A model generated the notes under the pieces. That model saw only the letters and a list, made by a program, of their open reading frames with translations, was not told the DNA's origin and ran no database searches. DNA of 64,000 nucleotides from an uncultured Chthonomonadales bacterium (GTDB taxonomy: Bacteria > Armatimonadota > Chthonomonadetes > Chthonomonadales > CAJBBX01): positions 1 through 64,000 of the forward strand of contig CALLMM010000040.1 of NCBI GenBank assembly GCA_938005745.1, in the 5' to 3' direction. Position numbers and translations under genes: made by a program. Below are positions 56,196-64,000 of this stretch, in pieces. The first letter of the stretch is position 1, and each line of letters opens with the position of its first letter.

Positions 56196-57966
56196 CACGC
56201 GCCGCTCCTTTCCCCTCGGTAATGACCAGAAAAGCGTTGGTCGGAATGGGCTTCCCCGCAACCGTCCGGATGGTCTCGGTCGCGCCGCTGCTCCAGCGGA
56301 TCTCGATGGAAGCGACCTCCTCCGACGTCCCCAGCCCGAAATGCAGCCGCGGATCGCTGGAGGCGCAGTAGCTGTGGGAGGAGCGGCAGAACGCCGTCTG
56401 CGTCCTGCCTCCCGCCGTAACCCGCACCCGCGCCCCGATCCCCTCCCGGTTGGACTTTGCGCCTACCAGCCGGATGGTCAGAAAACGGTGGCTGTCGGGA
56501 GAGACGTTCAGAAGCAGTTCCGCAGGACGATCCAGATTGCAGGCGAGAAAGTCGAGCTTCCCGTCGTTGTTCACATCGCCGACCGCCAGTCCCCGCGTAA
56601 CGGTGGGGCGGGTCGCGTCGCCTGCCTGCCCGGAGATATCCTCAAAGGTTGCGTCGCCCCGATTGCGATAGACGCCTTTCGGCTGCTCGTAGCGCACGCC
56701 CATATTCATCTGCTCGACGTCGGGATTCACATGCCCGTTTCCGACGAAGAGATCCTGCCATCCGTCCCGGTCCAGATCGGCGAACGCCACGCCCCACGCC
56801 AGCCGGTGATAGGTGGGAGCCGCCAGCCCTGCCGCCCGTGTGCTGTGGGTAAAGAGGCTGGCTCCCTCGCTGCGAAACAGGGAGTTGGTCTGACCGGAGA
56901 AGTTCGTTACGTAGAGGTCTTCGCGTCCGTCGCCGTCGTAGTCCCCGACGGCGATCCCCATGCCGGAGTGCGCCTCGCCCTCCTCGCCGTAGGCGGCTCC
57001 CGCCTCGATGCCGGTCTCTTCAAACCTCCCGCCGCGATTATGGAACAGAAGGTTGGGGTTGAGGTCGTTGGCGACATAGAGATCCAGACGCCCGTCCAGA
57101 TCGTAATCGAGCCAGACCGCGCCCAGACCGCGCCCGCGTTTCGCCTGTATGCCCGTCTGCGCGCTCACATCCTGGAATTTACCGTTGCCGAGGTTTCGAT
57201 AGAGCCGCCCGGTCTCCGGCTCATACTGCGTCGGCGTGCAGTAGGCGCGCTGTCCGGCGCGATTGACGCAGATCGGATCGGTCTGCGGCGTCCAGATAAC
57301 GTAGTGGCAGACATACAGATCGAGCCAGCCGTCGTTATCGTAGTCGCCCCATGCAGCGGAGGTCGCCCAGCGCGGTCCCCGGTCGGCATCGCCGACGCCC
57401 GCCTCGGCGGTTACATCCACAAACCGGCGGCTCCCGGGGGTCCCGCCCGGAACGCTCTTGAGCAGATGATTGCCGCCGTATGCCGTCAGATAGAGATCGG
57501 GATAGCCGTCGTTATTGTAGTCCGCGGCGGCGACGCCCTGAAGATAGCCGAAATCGCGATCCAGTCCCGCCTCCGCAGAGACATCGCGAAACCGAACCGC
57601 GCCCCCATCGGTCTCATTTCGATAGAGCCGGCTGGTCGGGCTCGGACCGGATGGAGCTGCGCCGGGAATCGGACCCGACTGCGCCAGAAACGCATCCAGT
57701 CGTCCATCTTGATCGTAGTCCAGCAGAGCGCAGCCGCCGGGCGTCGTCTCGATGAACTTGAACTGACCGCTCAATCCGGCGTCGTGCGTGAAATCTATTC
57801 CCGCTTCGGCGGCGATGTTGCGAAAGAGACCGGGGGAGGCAGGGGCAGGCGAAGGCGAGACACCGGACGGACCCGGCTCCGGCGCGTTCTGACAGCCCGT
57901 CAAGCCGATCAGAGAGAGGAGAAGACCGCACAGCCCGAGCAGAAGGAGAGTGATTCTTGCGCGCAT
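56179..57966 (-). CDS. FG-GAP/UnbV (CRTAC1-like) lipoprotein
   Basis: 595 residues. Lipobox LTGC (about 22-25). Seven or so FG-GAP/VCBS calcium-binding repeats, such as DYDQDGRLDAFLA, DYNNDGYPDLYLT and DYDGDGREDLYVT, form a beta-propeller, followed by a UnbV/ASPIC domain near the end (GIGARVRVTAGGRTQ, LHFGLGTSEEV). Probably a surface or periplasmic protein. A TATACT -10 lies five bases before the ATG on the minus strand, giving a near-leaderless message. Confidence 0.88.
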   Translation of the reverse strand: MRARITLLLLGLCGLLLSLIGLTGCQNAPEPGPSGVSPSPAPASPGLFRNIAAEAGIDFTHDAGLSGQFKFIETTPGGCALLDYDQDGRLDAFLAQSGPIPGAAPSGPSPTSRLYRNETDGGAVRFRDVSAEAGLDRDFGYLQGVAAADYNNDGYPDLYLTAYGGNHLLKSVPGGTPGSRRFVDVTAEAGVGDADRGPRWATSAAWGDYDNDGWLDLYVCHYVIWTPQTDPICVNRAGQRAYCTPTQYEPETGRLYRNLGNGKFQDVSAQTGIQAKRGRGLGAVWLDYDLDGRLDLYVANDLNPNLLFHNRGGRFEETGIEAGAAYGEEGEAHSGMGIAVGDYDGDGREDLYVTNFSGQTNSLFRSEGASLFTHSTRAAGLAAPTYHRLAWGVAFADLDRDGWQDLFVGNGHVNPDVEQMNMGVRYEQPKGVYRNRGDATFEDISGQAGDATRPTVTRGLAVGDVNNDGKLDFLACNLDRPAELLLNVSPDSHRFLTIRLVGAKSNREGIGARVRVTAGGRTQTAFCRSSHSYCASSDPRLHFGLGTSEEVASIEIRWSSGATETIRTVAGKPIPTNAFLVITEGKGAARDARIR

Positions 57967-58125
57967 ACTTCAGTATATCACGCCGCGCAAGCGCCGAAAA
58001 GAGAGAACGGGACGCCGCCGGAAGCTCTTCAGGCGTATCGCCCGCCTGCGCTCCCTGCTCCGGGCGCATACAGGCGCACGCACTGAAAGCCCCGACGCCC
58101 CGACGGCATCCCGTTGCGCCAGCCG

Positions 58126-58371
58126 TTAAGCCAGGATATCCAGACGTCGTCCGGCGCCATCCGGCGCGGGAGTCGAAGGTTTCGTCCCGGCATTGGCGCC
58201 AGACAGCCTGACGCGGATCTGGTTGAGACGCTCGCTCAACTGCGAATCCAGTTCCTGAGCCAACTGCTGTTCACGCGCGACAGAAGGCGCAGGCGGCTTG
58301 GTCTCCTCGCCCGCGCGAACGATCCTCAGTCCCACCGGGGGACCGGAAGCGATTGGATCAGTGCCAGCCAT
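58126..58371 (-). CDS. Small hypothetical protein
   Basis: 81 residues. GGAGG lies 5 bases before the ATG, a strong sign that it is translated. A Pro-rich N-terminus is followed by a helical, charged part (REQQLAQELDSQLSERLNQIR). It faintly recalls FlaG, but the match is too weak to name. Probably in one unit with the small gene at 58499. Confidence 0.6.
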   Translation of the reverse strand: MAGTDPIASGPPVGLRIVRAGEETKPPAPSVAREQQLAQELDSQLSERLNQIRVRLSGANAGTKPSTPAPDGAGRRLDILA

Positions 58372-58498
58372 GTATCCTCCTACGCGATAGGTTCGTCCAC
58401 CCGTAAGCGAACGCAGGCAACCCGAATCGGCGCTGCCCCTGCGGCATGATGCTCAGGATGAGCGCTGGCTGACGCGCCCGGACGTGCTCTGTCGCACG

Positions 58499-58693
58499 CT
58501 ACGCCCGGATATCGAGAAGGGAACTGACCGCAGGCGTCACTGGCTGCAGCAGTCCCTCGCGAATGCGCTGTATCTGTCCAACCCGGTTGATCTGCGCCTG
58601 AAGTCGGGCGCGTTCAACCCGGTCGTTTGCGATCTGCTCCATCAGGCGTCGTGTCTGCGACCCGGCGCTCATGCTGACGGATGACATAGACAC
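58499..58693 (-). CDS. Small hypothetical protein, upstream of the one above
   Basis: 64 residues (62 if the second start, ATG 58687, is used). The SD-like AGAGGGG fits ATG 58687 best. Helical and Arg/Gln-rich (RVERARLQAQINRVGQIQRIREGLL), with a Ser-rich start. No family recognised. A 66-residue plus-strand ORF overlaps it and is taken as a shadow. Confidence 0.5.
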   Translation of the reverse strand: MSMSSVSMSAGSQTRRLMEQIANDRVERARLQAQINRVGQIQRIREGLLQPVTPAVSSLLDIRA

Positions 58694-58815
58694 CCCTCTC
58701 CCGATGATACAGTGTTATAACCGATTCTGCCCGATTCGGCGTTCCGCCTGATCGGCAAAACTACCGGACTTGCGCCGCCGCACGCTGACAATAACGGTCG
58801 AACGTCCCCTATGCT

Positions 58816-58853
58816 GTCATGGCGAGGGAGCCGCAGCCGACCGAAGCAACCTC
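58816..58853 (+). repeat. Dispersed intergenic repeat, degenerate copy
   Basis: GTCATGGCGAGGGAGCC, then CCGACCGAAGCAACCTC: two changes in the conserved pentamers relative to other copies. Lies in the spacer before the DUF1549 promoter. Confidence 0.75.
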
Positions 58854-58914
58854 GTCGTCTACTGGAGCGCCTGACTCCGGAGAAAACCGGTATCCGGCGC
58901 GTGAGAAATACTCA

Positions 58915-58943
58915 TTGACCCTTAACGAAACTAACTGTATAAT
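58915..58943 (+). promoter_or_regulatory. Sigma70-type promoter of the DUF1549 / TIR-ATPase / DUF1501 operon
   Basis: TTGACC (58915-58920), 17-bp spacer, consensus TATAAT (58938-58943). Predicted start near 58950, leaving a 51-base leader before ATG 59001. The spacer 58694-59000 holds only this and the degenerate repeat. Confidence 0.8.
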
Positions 58944-59000
58944 CATTGCATCTCAATCATAACGAACCATCACTCGTTTCGCGAATCAGGGGGCGACCGT

Positions 59001-61721
59001 ATGAAGCCTTCGTCTCGATACCTGCCGATCATGCTGTCCTGCTTGACGGGACTGCTGCTGCTGTCGCCGGTAGTCCTGGCGCGCACGCAAAACCGACCGA
59101 CGACCGCGACCGCGCAGACCGCACCGAAACCGATCTCTCGCAAGGAGATTCCCACCTCCCACTCGTCCCCGCCGAAGGGCATCGTCAGACCGCAGACCGC
59201 TGCGCCCGCCCCCCCGAAACCGACTGCCGCGAAGATCAGCCTGCGTGTGGAGCCGTCCGAGATACCGCTCTACGGACCGCGCGCGGAGGGGCGAATCGTA
59301 GCGACGGCGACCCTGCCGGACGGGACTGCCGAGGATGTCAGCGCGCAGGCGACCCTTCAGAGCGAAAATCCGAAAGTCGCGAGGATCGGAGCGGACCGCA
59401 TCCTGCGTCCGGTTTCAGACGGCGAGACCGCGCTGACCGTCGCCTTTCAGGGGCAGACTGTGAGGGTGAAGGTCCGGGTGCAGGACGCGGGAAAGCGGAT
59501 TCCGATGGACTTCGCCCGCGAGATTGTTCCGGCGCTGACCGCAAACGGCTGCAATCAGGGGACGTGCCACGGCTCTCAGTATGGAAAAGGCGGCTTTAAA
59601 CTGTCGCTGCTCGGCGACGATCCCGCCTTCGACTACCACCAGATTATCAAGCAGGCGCGCGGTCGCCGCGTTCAGATGACCGATCCGGCGCGCAGCCTGC
59701 TGCTGCTGAAGCCCGTCCTCGGCGTTCCTCATGTCGGAGGCTTGCGCCTCAAGACCGACTCGCTGGACTACCGCAATATCCTCGCCTGGATTCAGGACGG
59801 CGCGCCCGCTCCCGGAACGGACGACCCGCAGGTGACGCGCATCGAGGTTCTGCCCGACCAGCGCACGCTCTCTCCGGGAAAGACGCAGACTCTCGTGGTG
59901 CGCGCGCACTATTCGGACGGAAAAATCTACGATGTTACGCGCTGGGCGCGATTCACCACGCTCAACGACTCGATCGCCTCCGTCTCCCCGCAGGGGCTGG
60001 TCAGGGCGCTGCGACGGGGCGAGACCAGCATCATGGTGCGCTACAGCGGGCAGGCGACCGTCGCGAGAATGGCGGTTCCCTACGCGCAGATCGCCCGCTA
60101 CCCGAAACTGCCCGAACATAACTTCATAGACACCCACATCGTGCGGAAATGGAAGAATCTCGGTCTGCTTCCCTCGGAACTGAGCGACGACGCCTCCTTT
60201 ATCCGCCGGGTCTTTCTCGATGTGATCGGCACGCCTCCGACCCCGGAAGAGGTGCAGGCGTTTCTGGCGGACACCGCGCCAGACAAACGCGCAAAGCTGA
60301 TTGACCGTGTGCTGGATCGCCCCGAATACGCCGACTACTGGTCGCTGAAGTGGGGCGATCTGCTGCGCAGCAACCGCACCACGCTGGGCAGCAAGGGGAT
60401 GTGGAGCCTGACCAACTGGATACGCGCCCAGCTTCGCGAGAACCGCCCCGCCGACCAGTTCGTATACGACCTGATCACCGCGCAGGGCAGCACCTTCACC
60501 AACGGTCCCGCTAACTACTACCGCGTCGCCAGCAACCCGCCCGATCTAGCGGAGACCACCTCGCAGGTCTTTCTGGGCGTGCGCCTGCAGTGCGCGAAAT
60601 GCCACAACCACCCCTTCGAAAAGTGGACGATGTCCGACTACTACCGGTTCTCCGCCTTCTTTGCCCGCGTGGGACAGAAGGGAAGCCAGGAGTTCGGCGT
60701 CTTCGGCGGGGAGAACGTCGTGCGGCTCAACAACGGGGGCGAGGTCTACCACCCGAAAAGCGGCGCGCTGATGAAGCCGGCTCCCCTCGGCGGATACCCC
60801 GAGCGCATGAAGCGGCGTGGCGCGCAGACCGCGCAGTTGACCGATCCGGAGCCGGATGCCGGCGGAGACCGGCGCGTCCTGCTGGCGGACTGGATTACAA
60901 AAGACAACATCCTCTTCGCCCGCAATATCGTTAACCGCTACTGGGGCTACCTGATGGGACGCGGGCTGGTTGAGCCGATTGACGACCAGCGTATCACCAA
61001 TCCGCCCACCAACCCGGAACTGCTGGACGCGCTGGCAAAGGACTTCATGGACAACGGCTACGACATCAAGCGGCTGATCCGCACCATCTGCAACTCGCGC
61101 GTCTATCAGCTCAGTTCGCAGCCGACGCCCGCAAACAGAGCGGACACGCTCTTCTACACGCACCACCCGATCAAACGCCTGCCGGCCGAAGTGCTGCTCG
61201 ATCTGGTGAACTTTGCCACCGGCACGCAGGAGAAGTTCGACGGCTTGCCGCTGGGCTATCGCGCCATTCAACTGCCCGATCCGCAGATCAACTCCTACTT
61301 CCTGGACACCTTCGGGCGCGCGCCGCGCGTCATCGCCTGTGAGTGCGAACGCCCCGCCGAGCCGAACATGACCCAGGCGCTGCACCTGATGATGGGCGAG
61401 ATGGTCAACCGAAAGGTCCAGAGCGACAACGCCGTCGTCGCGAAGATGATCCAGGAGAAGCGGTCCGATCGGGAGATCATCGAGCGGCTCTATCTGCTGG
61501 CGCTGGCGCGTCCGCCCCGCAGCGAGGAGATGGAGAGCGCGCTGCGAATCATACGGGATTTTCAGGAGCGTCCGGCAAAGCTGCCCGCACAGCCCAACGC
61601 TCTGATCCCGCAGGTCGCCGTGCAGCGAAAGCCCGAACTCAGGGAGCGCGACCGACGCACGGCTTTAGAGGACATCCTGTGGGCGTTGTTGAACAGTAAG
61701 GAGTTTGTGTTCAATCGTTAG
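59001..61721 (+). CDS. DUF1549/DUF1553 cytochrome-like secreted protein (PSCyt type)
   Basis: 906 residues. Signal peptide (about 1-27), two BIG_2-like Ig domains (about 75-155 and about 280-360), a cytochrome-like segment with CNQGTCHG (C183, C188), DUF1549 (about 375-460, FIDTHIVRKWKNLGLL), a canonical heme motif CAKCH (531-535), and DUF1553 (about 630-900). These proteins are typical of Planctomycetota, Armatimonadota and relatives and are usually followed directly by a DUF1501 gene. AGGGGG precedes the ATG. Function uncertain; thought to act at the cell surface in redox or polymer metabolism. Confidence 0.9.
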   Translation: MKPSSRYLPIMLSCLTGLLLLSPVVLARTQNRPTTATAQTAPKPISRKEIPTSHSSPPKGIVRPQTAAPAPPKPTAAKISLRVEPSEIPLYGPRAEGRIVATATLPDGTAEDVSAQATLQSENPKVARIGADRILRPVSDGETALTVAFQGQTVRVKVRVQDAGKRIPMDFAREIVPALTANGCNQGTCHGSQYGKGGFKLSLLGDDPAFDYHQIIKQARGRRVQMTDPARSLLLLKPVLGVPHVGGLRLKTDSLDYRNILAWIQDGAPAPGTDDPQVTRIEVLPDQRTLSPGKTQTLVVRAHYSDGKIYDVTRWARFTTLNDSIASVSPQGLVRALRRGETSIMVRYSGQATVARMAVPYAQIARYPKLPEHNFIDTHIVRKWKNLGLLPSELSDDASFIRRVFLDVIGTPPTPEEVQAFLADTAPDKRAKLIDRVLDRPEYADYWSLKWGDLLRSNRTTLGSKGMWSLTNWIRAQLRENRPADQFVYDLITAQGSTFTNGPANYYRVASNPPDLAETTSQVFLGVRLQCAKCHNHPFEKWTMSDYYRFSAFFARVGQKGSQEFGVFGGENVVRLNNGGEVYHPKSGALMKPAPLGGYPERMKRRGAQTAQLTDPEPDAGGDRRVLLADWITKDNILFARNIVNRYWGYLMGRGLVEPIDDQRITNPPTNPELLDALAKDFMDNGYDIKRLIRTICNSRVYQLSSQPTPANRADTLFYTHHPIKRLPAEVLLDLVNFATGTQEKFDGLPLGYRAIQLPDPQINSYFLDTFGRAPRVIACECERPAEPNMTQALHLMMGEMVNRKVQSDNAVVAKMIQEKRSDREIIERLYLLALARPPRSEEMESALRIIRDFQERPAKLPAQPNALIPQVAVQRKPELRERDRRTALEDILWALLNSKEFVFNR

Positions 61722-61751
61722 AACAGATTCAGGCAAGCGTGGAGCAATCAT

Positions 61752-63479
61752 ATTTCTGCAGAAGTCTTTATCAGCTACTCCCGGAAAGATATGGAGCGGG
61801 TACAGTCGTTCGTCCAGCGTCTGGAGACGGCTGGCGTCTCCGTCTGGATAGATCAGGGGAGCATTGACGCCGCGCAGCAATGGCGCGAGAGGATCGTCAA
61901 GGCGATTGTCGAATGCAAGGTGTTGATCCTGCTGGCTTCGCGCAACTCGGTCAACTCGGTGCATGTCAATCGCGAGGTCGCCATCGCCTCGGATCGCGAC
62001 AAGCATATCATTCCGATCTATCTGGAGCCGGTCGCGCTGCCCCCGGCGATGGAGTACCATATCGCCGGTCTACAGCATATCTCGTTGGATCCGGAGGAGG
62101 GCGACAAGCCGATTCATAAGGTGCTGCGCTCGCTGTCCGGTTTCGGCGTGCGCGTCAGGTCGCAGGAGGCGGAAGCGGCAGGCGGATCGGAGCAGTTTGT
62201 CAATCCCTACAACTTTGCGACCGCCGCCAAGGACGAGATGTTCAAGGGGCGCGAGCGAGAGATCGTTCAGCTTCTGGATGCGATCGAGAGCGGCACGCAT
62301 ACCTGCGTGCTGGGGCTGCAGCGCATCGGGAAGACCTCGCTGGTGCTGGAGGCGCTGCAGGATCGGATCGAACAGCGCGAGAGCCTGCGGGATAACGTCC
62401 TGTTCGCCAGCCTGGACATCCAGCAGCTTGGCAGCGACGACGTCACCTACAAGGAGCTTTTCCAGAGCATCATCCGGGCGATCTCCCGCAGGATTCCCTC
62501 TGCGGCGGGACTGCACAGCATCGAGACGGAGACGGAGACGTTTCTCTCGGACGCGCAGCGTTACCAGAAGGGGCGCAAAGCCGATCTGCTCGCCGACTGT
62601 ACGCGCCTGCTGGAGAGAATCGCGCTCTCCACCCCGCGCAAGATCGTGCTGTTCATAGATGAGTTTTCAGAACTGTGCCGGGTCATCGAGCGCAACGAGG
62701 GACTGTCGGCGAAGAACCCGACGCGCAACGCCAAACTGCACCCTTTTGAGATGCTGGTGGATGTGGCGCTGATGCGCTGGTTCAGCGCGCTGCTGAAGAA
62801 CCAGTCGCTGCGTGACAGGCTGATCTTCATCTTCGCCATCCGTCCGTTCGTGATCGAGTACGACAGCCAGCATGAACTGAACGTGATGAAGCTGACCGCG
62901 CCGGTCTGCCTCTACTATCTGGACGAGAAGGCGGCGAAGGCGCTGATCACGGAGCCGCTGCGGGGCTATGTGAGTTATGAGGAGGGAGCGGTAGACTATC
63001 TCTATCGGCTGACCGCGGGACACCCCTATCTGATCCAGTTCATGCTCAAAGATGTTGTCAACCGCATCAAGCAGGACCGACGCAACATCATCGTCATCCG
63101 CGATATTCAGGATGTGGAGGAGCGGATGATCTCCGAGGGACCGGCGTATGAGGCGCAGTTCGAGGTGCTGGATTCGGACTACAGCGTGGACGAGGTGATG
63201 AGCGTTCGGCGGCGCAGTCTGGGGCGTGGCGCGCTTTCGCTGGTCGCCAAACTGGGGGACGAGGCGCGGGAAGGCTGGGTGGACGAAGAGGAGTTGATAC
63301 GCTCCCTGACCGCGCGGGGCACCCGCAAAGAGGACGTGGCGGGCATCCTCGCGCAGTTGAAGAGCGCGAAGATACTGGAAGATCGTGTGCGTGAGGGGAG
63401 GTTCTCGTTTCGGGTCAGCATTCCCCTGTTACGCAAGCGCTATGTACGCCAGAATATGTACCTGAAGCATTTCAAGTAG
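61752..63479 (+). CDS. TIR domain - AAA/STAND-like ATPase, probable ATT start
   Basis: 575 residues if translation begins at ATT 61752, which has GGAG at 61741-61744 with 7 bases of spacing; starting at ATG 61791 would remove the first TIR strand (EVFISYSRKD). No ATG, GTG or TTG exists between the upstream TAG and 61791. TIR domain (about 1-135) keeps the candidate catalytic Glu (E75 in NREV). Then an ATPase: Walker A GLQRIGKTSL (about 188-197), Walker B VLFIDEFSEL (about 300-309), an ORC/STAND-type lid (AGHPYLIQFML) and a C-terminal winged-helix (about 480-560). TIR enzymes cleave NAD; TIR-ATPases are found in anti-phage defence. It sits inside a DUF1549-DUF1501 operon. Confidence 0.8.
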   Translation: MSAEVFISYSRKDMERVQSFVQRLETAGVSVWIDQGSIDAAQQWRERIVKAIVECKVLILLASRNSVNSVHVNREVAIASDRDKHIIPIYLEPVALPPAMEYHIAGLQHISLDPEEGDKPIHKVLRSLSGFGVRVRSQEAEAAGGSEQFVNPYNFATAAKDEMFKGREREIVQLLDAIESGTHTCVLGLQRIGKTSLVLEALQDRIEQRESLRDNVLFASLDIQQLGSDDVTYKELFQSIIRAISRRIPSAAGLHSIETETETFLSDAQRYQKGRKADLLADCTRLLERIALSTPRKIVLFIDEFSELCRVIERNEGLSAKNPTRNAKLHPFEMLVDVALMRWFSALLKNQSLRDRLIFIFAIRPFVIEYDSQHELNVMKLTAPVCLYYLDEKAAKALITEPLRGYVSYEEGAVDYLYRLTAGHPYLIQFMLKDVVNRIKQDRRNIIVIRDIQDVEERMISEGPAYEAQFEVLDSDYSVDEVMSVRRRSLGRGALSLVAKLGDEAREGWVDEEELIRSLTARGTRKEDVAGILAQLKSAKILEDRVREGRFSFRVSIPLLRKRYVRQNMYLKHFK

Positions 63480-63516
63480 CCTCCGGGCATGTGACGCGCA
63501 ATCGAGGAACCAACGT

Positions 63517-64000
63517 ATGTTCGACATTGAACTGGGAAAGCATGTAGACTGCGACGGCGTTACCCGACGCGACTTTCTGAAGGTGGGCGGACTGGCGGCG
63601 CTGGGCTTGATGCTGCCCGATTTTCTCCGGGTCGCCAGCGCCTCCCCCAACAGACGGGACGTCTCCGTGATCCTGCTCTGGATGGGCGGAGGACCGAGCC
63701 ATATTGACACCTTCGATCCCAAACCCGACGCGCCGCAGGAGATCCGCGGCGAGTTCGCCGCCATTCCGACGAAGGTCTCCGGCATCCAGATCAGCGACAA
63801 GCTGCCTCTGCTGGCGCAGCAGATGGACAAGTTCTCCATTCTGCGTTCGGTCACCTCGCCGGACAATACCCATGAGACGGCTACCCACTACCTGCTGACC
63901 GGCTATCCCTTCAATCCAGCCATTCCCTATCCGGCTTACGGCTCGGTGCTGGCGCGGGAGAAAGGCTCGATCAACGGTCTTCCCCCCTACGTGCTGATGC
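63517..64000 (+). CDS. DUF1501 protein (partial; runs off the window)
   Basis: The first 161 residues. TRRDFLKVGG near the start is a twin-arginine-type signal (about 16-25), then WMGGGPSHIDTFDPKP (about 55-71) and DKFSILRSVTSPDNTHETATHY, the classic DUF1501 blocks, related to sulfatases/alkaline phosphatases. DUF1501 proteins are exported and paired with DUF1549/DUF1553 proteins. ATG 63517 lies 37 bp after the TIR-ATPase stop, so the three genes are likely co-transcribed. The C-terminus lies beyond the window. Confidence 0.92.
   Translation, partial: MFDIELGKHVDCDGVTRRDFLKVGGLAALGLMLPDFLRVASASPNRRDVSVILLWMGGGPSHIDTFDPKPDAPQEIRGEFAAIPTKVSGIQISDKLPLLAQQMDKFSILRSVTSPDNTHETATHYLLTGYPFNPAIPYPAYGSVLAREKGSINGLPPYVLM

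Noticed and set aside
56041..58086. 681-codon ORF on the plus strand
   Set aside because: Antisense to the FG-GAP/UnbV gene, which has a lipobox and calcium-binding repeats.

Overview
The window joins two kinds of DNA. Bases 1 to about 23,160 are a tailed-phage structural region with moderate GC, T-ending codons, tightly packed genes and phage head and tail families. From about 23,160 to the end the DNA is GC-rich, with long intergenic spacers and bacterial enzymes. The bacterial part carries DUF6785/6784-type membrane proteins, many secreted glycoside hydrolases, DUF1549/DUF1553 and DUF1501 proteins, an FG-GAP/UnbV protein and a PilX-like prepilin. That mix suggests Armatimonadota, or less likely Planctomycetota or a related group. 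No rRNA is present to settle this. The phage part is most simply a prophage whose right end lies just past the 3' end of a small zinc-ribbon host gene; its left end is outside the window.

Phage, 1-8,650 (+ strand): a small HTH protein, small and large terminase, DUF935 (Mu gp29-like) portal, a zinc-ribbon protein, a fused head protease-scaffold with an internal scaffold start, a decoration protein, the major capsid protein, a strong tandem hairpin, then four accessory genes including a membrane protein and a calcineurin-type phosphoesterase. Phage, 8,657-23,089 (- strand): one long operon read leftwards with three neck-region proteins, a small protein, tail tube, two tail assembly chaperones, tape measure, hub-like tail protein and four distal tail or fibre proteins. 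Head and tail operons converge with 7 bp between them, which is unusual. The tail set (tube protein, no sheath) suggests a siphovirus. No integrase, transposase, repressor or endolysin is visible here.

Host, 23,164-36,292: zinc-ribbon gene; two paralogous DUF6785-type membrane proteins, each with a TATGAT promoter placed so that the mRNA would start at the ATG (leaderless); a serine hydrolase between them; an SLBB polysaccharide-export protein; a GH78 rhamnosidase; a VOC protein with a doubtful N-terminus; and a GH38 alpha-mannosidase. Host, 36,396-49,838: a consensus promoter and long leader, then a 1,676-residue secreted GH2-type protein, a GH78 rhamnosidase and a GH29-like protein, the last two linked by an ATGA overlap; then a PilX-like prepilin and an AI-2E family transporter. 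Together with the GH42-like protein at 50,982 these form a polysaccharide-degrading neighbourhood with specificity for rhamnose-, galactose-, mannose- and perhaps fucose-containing glycans.

Host, 49,847-64,000: ExoD-like protein, GH42-like protein, two tandem TlpA-type thioredoxins, a TPR lipoprotein and an FG-GAP/UnbV lipoprotein, two small unknown genes, then an operon from a TTGACC-17-TATAAT promoter: DUF1549/DUF1553 cytochrome-like protein, a TIR-ATPase, and DUF1501 (runs off the end). The TIR-ATPase sits between two genes that are normally neighbours and appears to use an ATT start codon; it is the best candidate here for an undescribed (possibly anti-phage) function. A dispersed 38-bp repeat occurs in three host spacers and not in the phage part.
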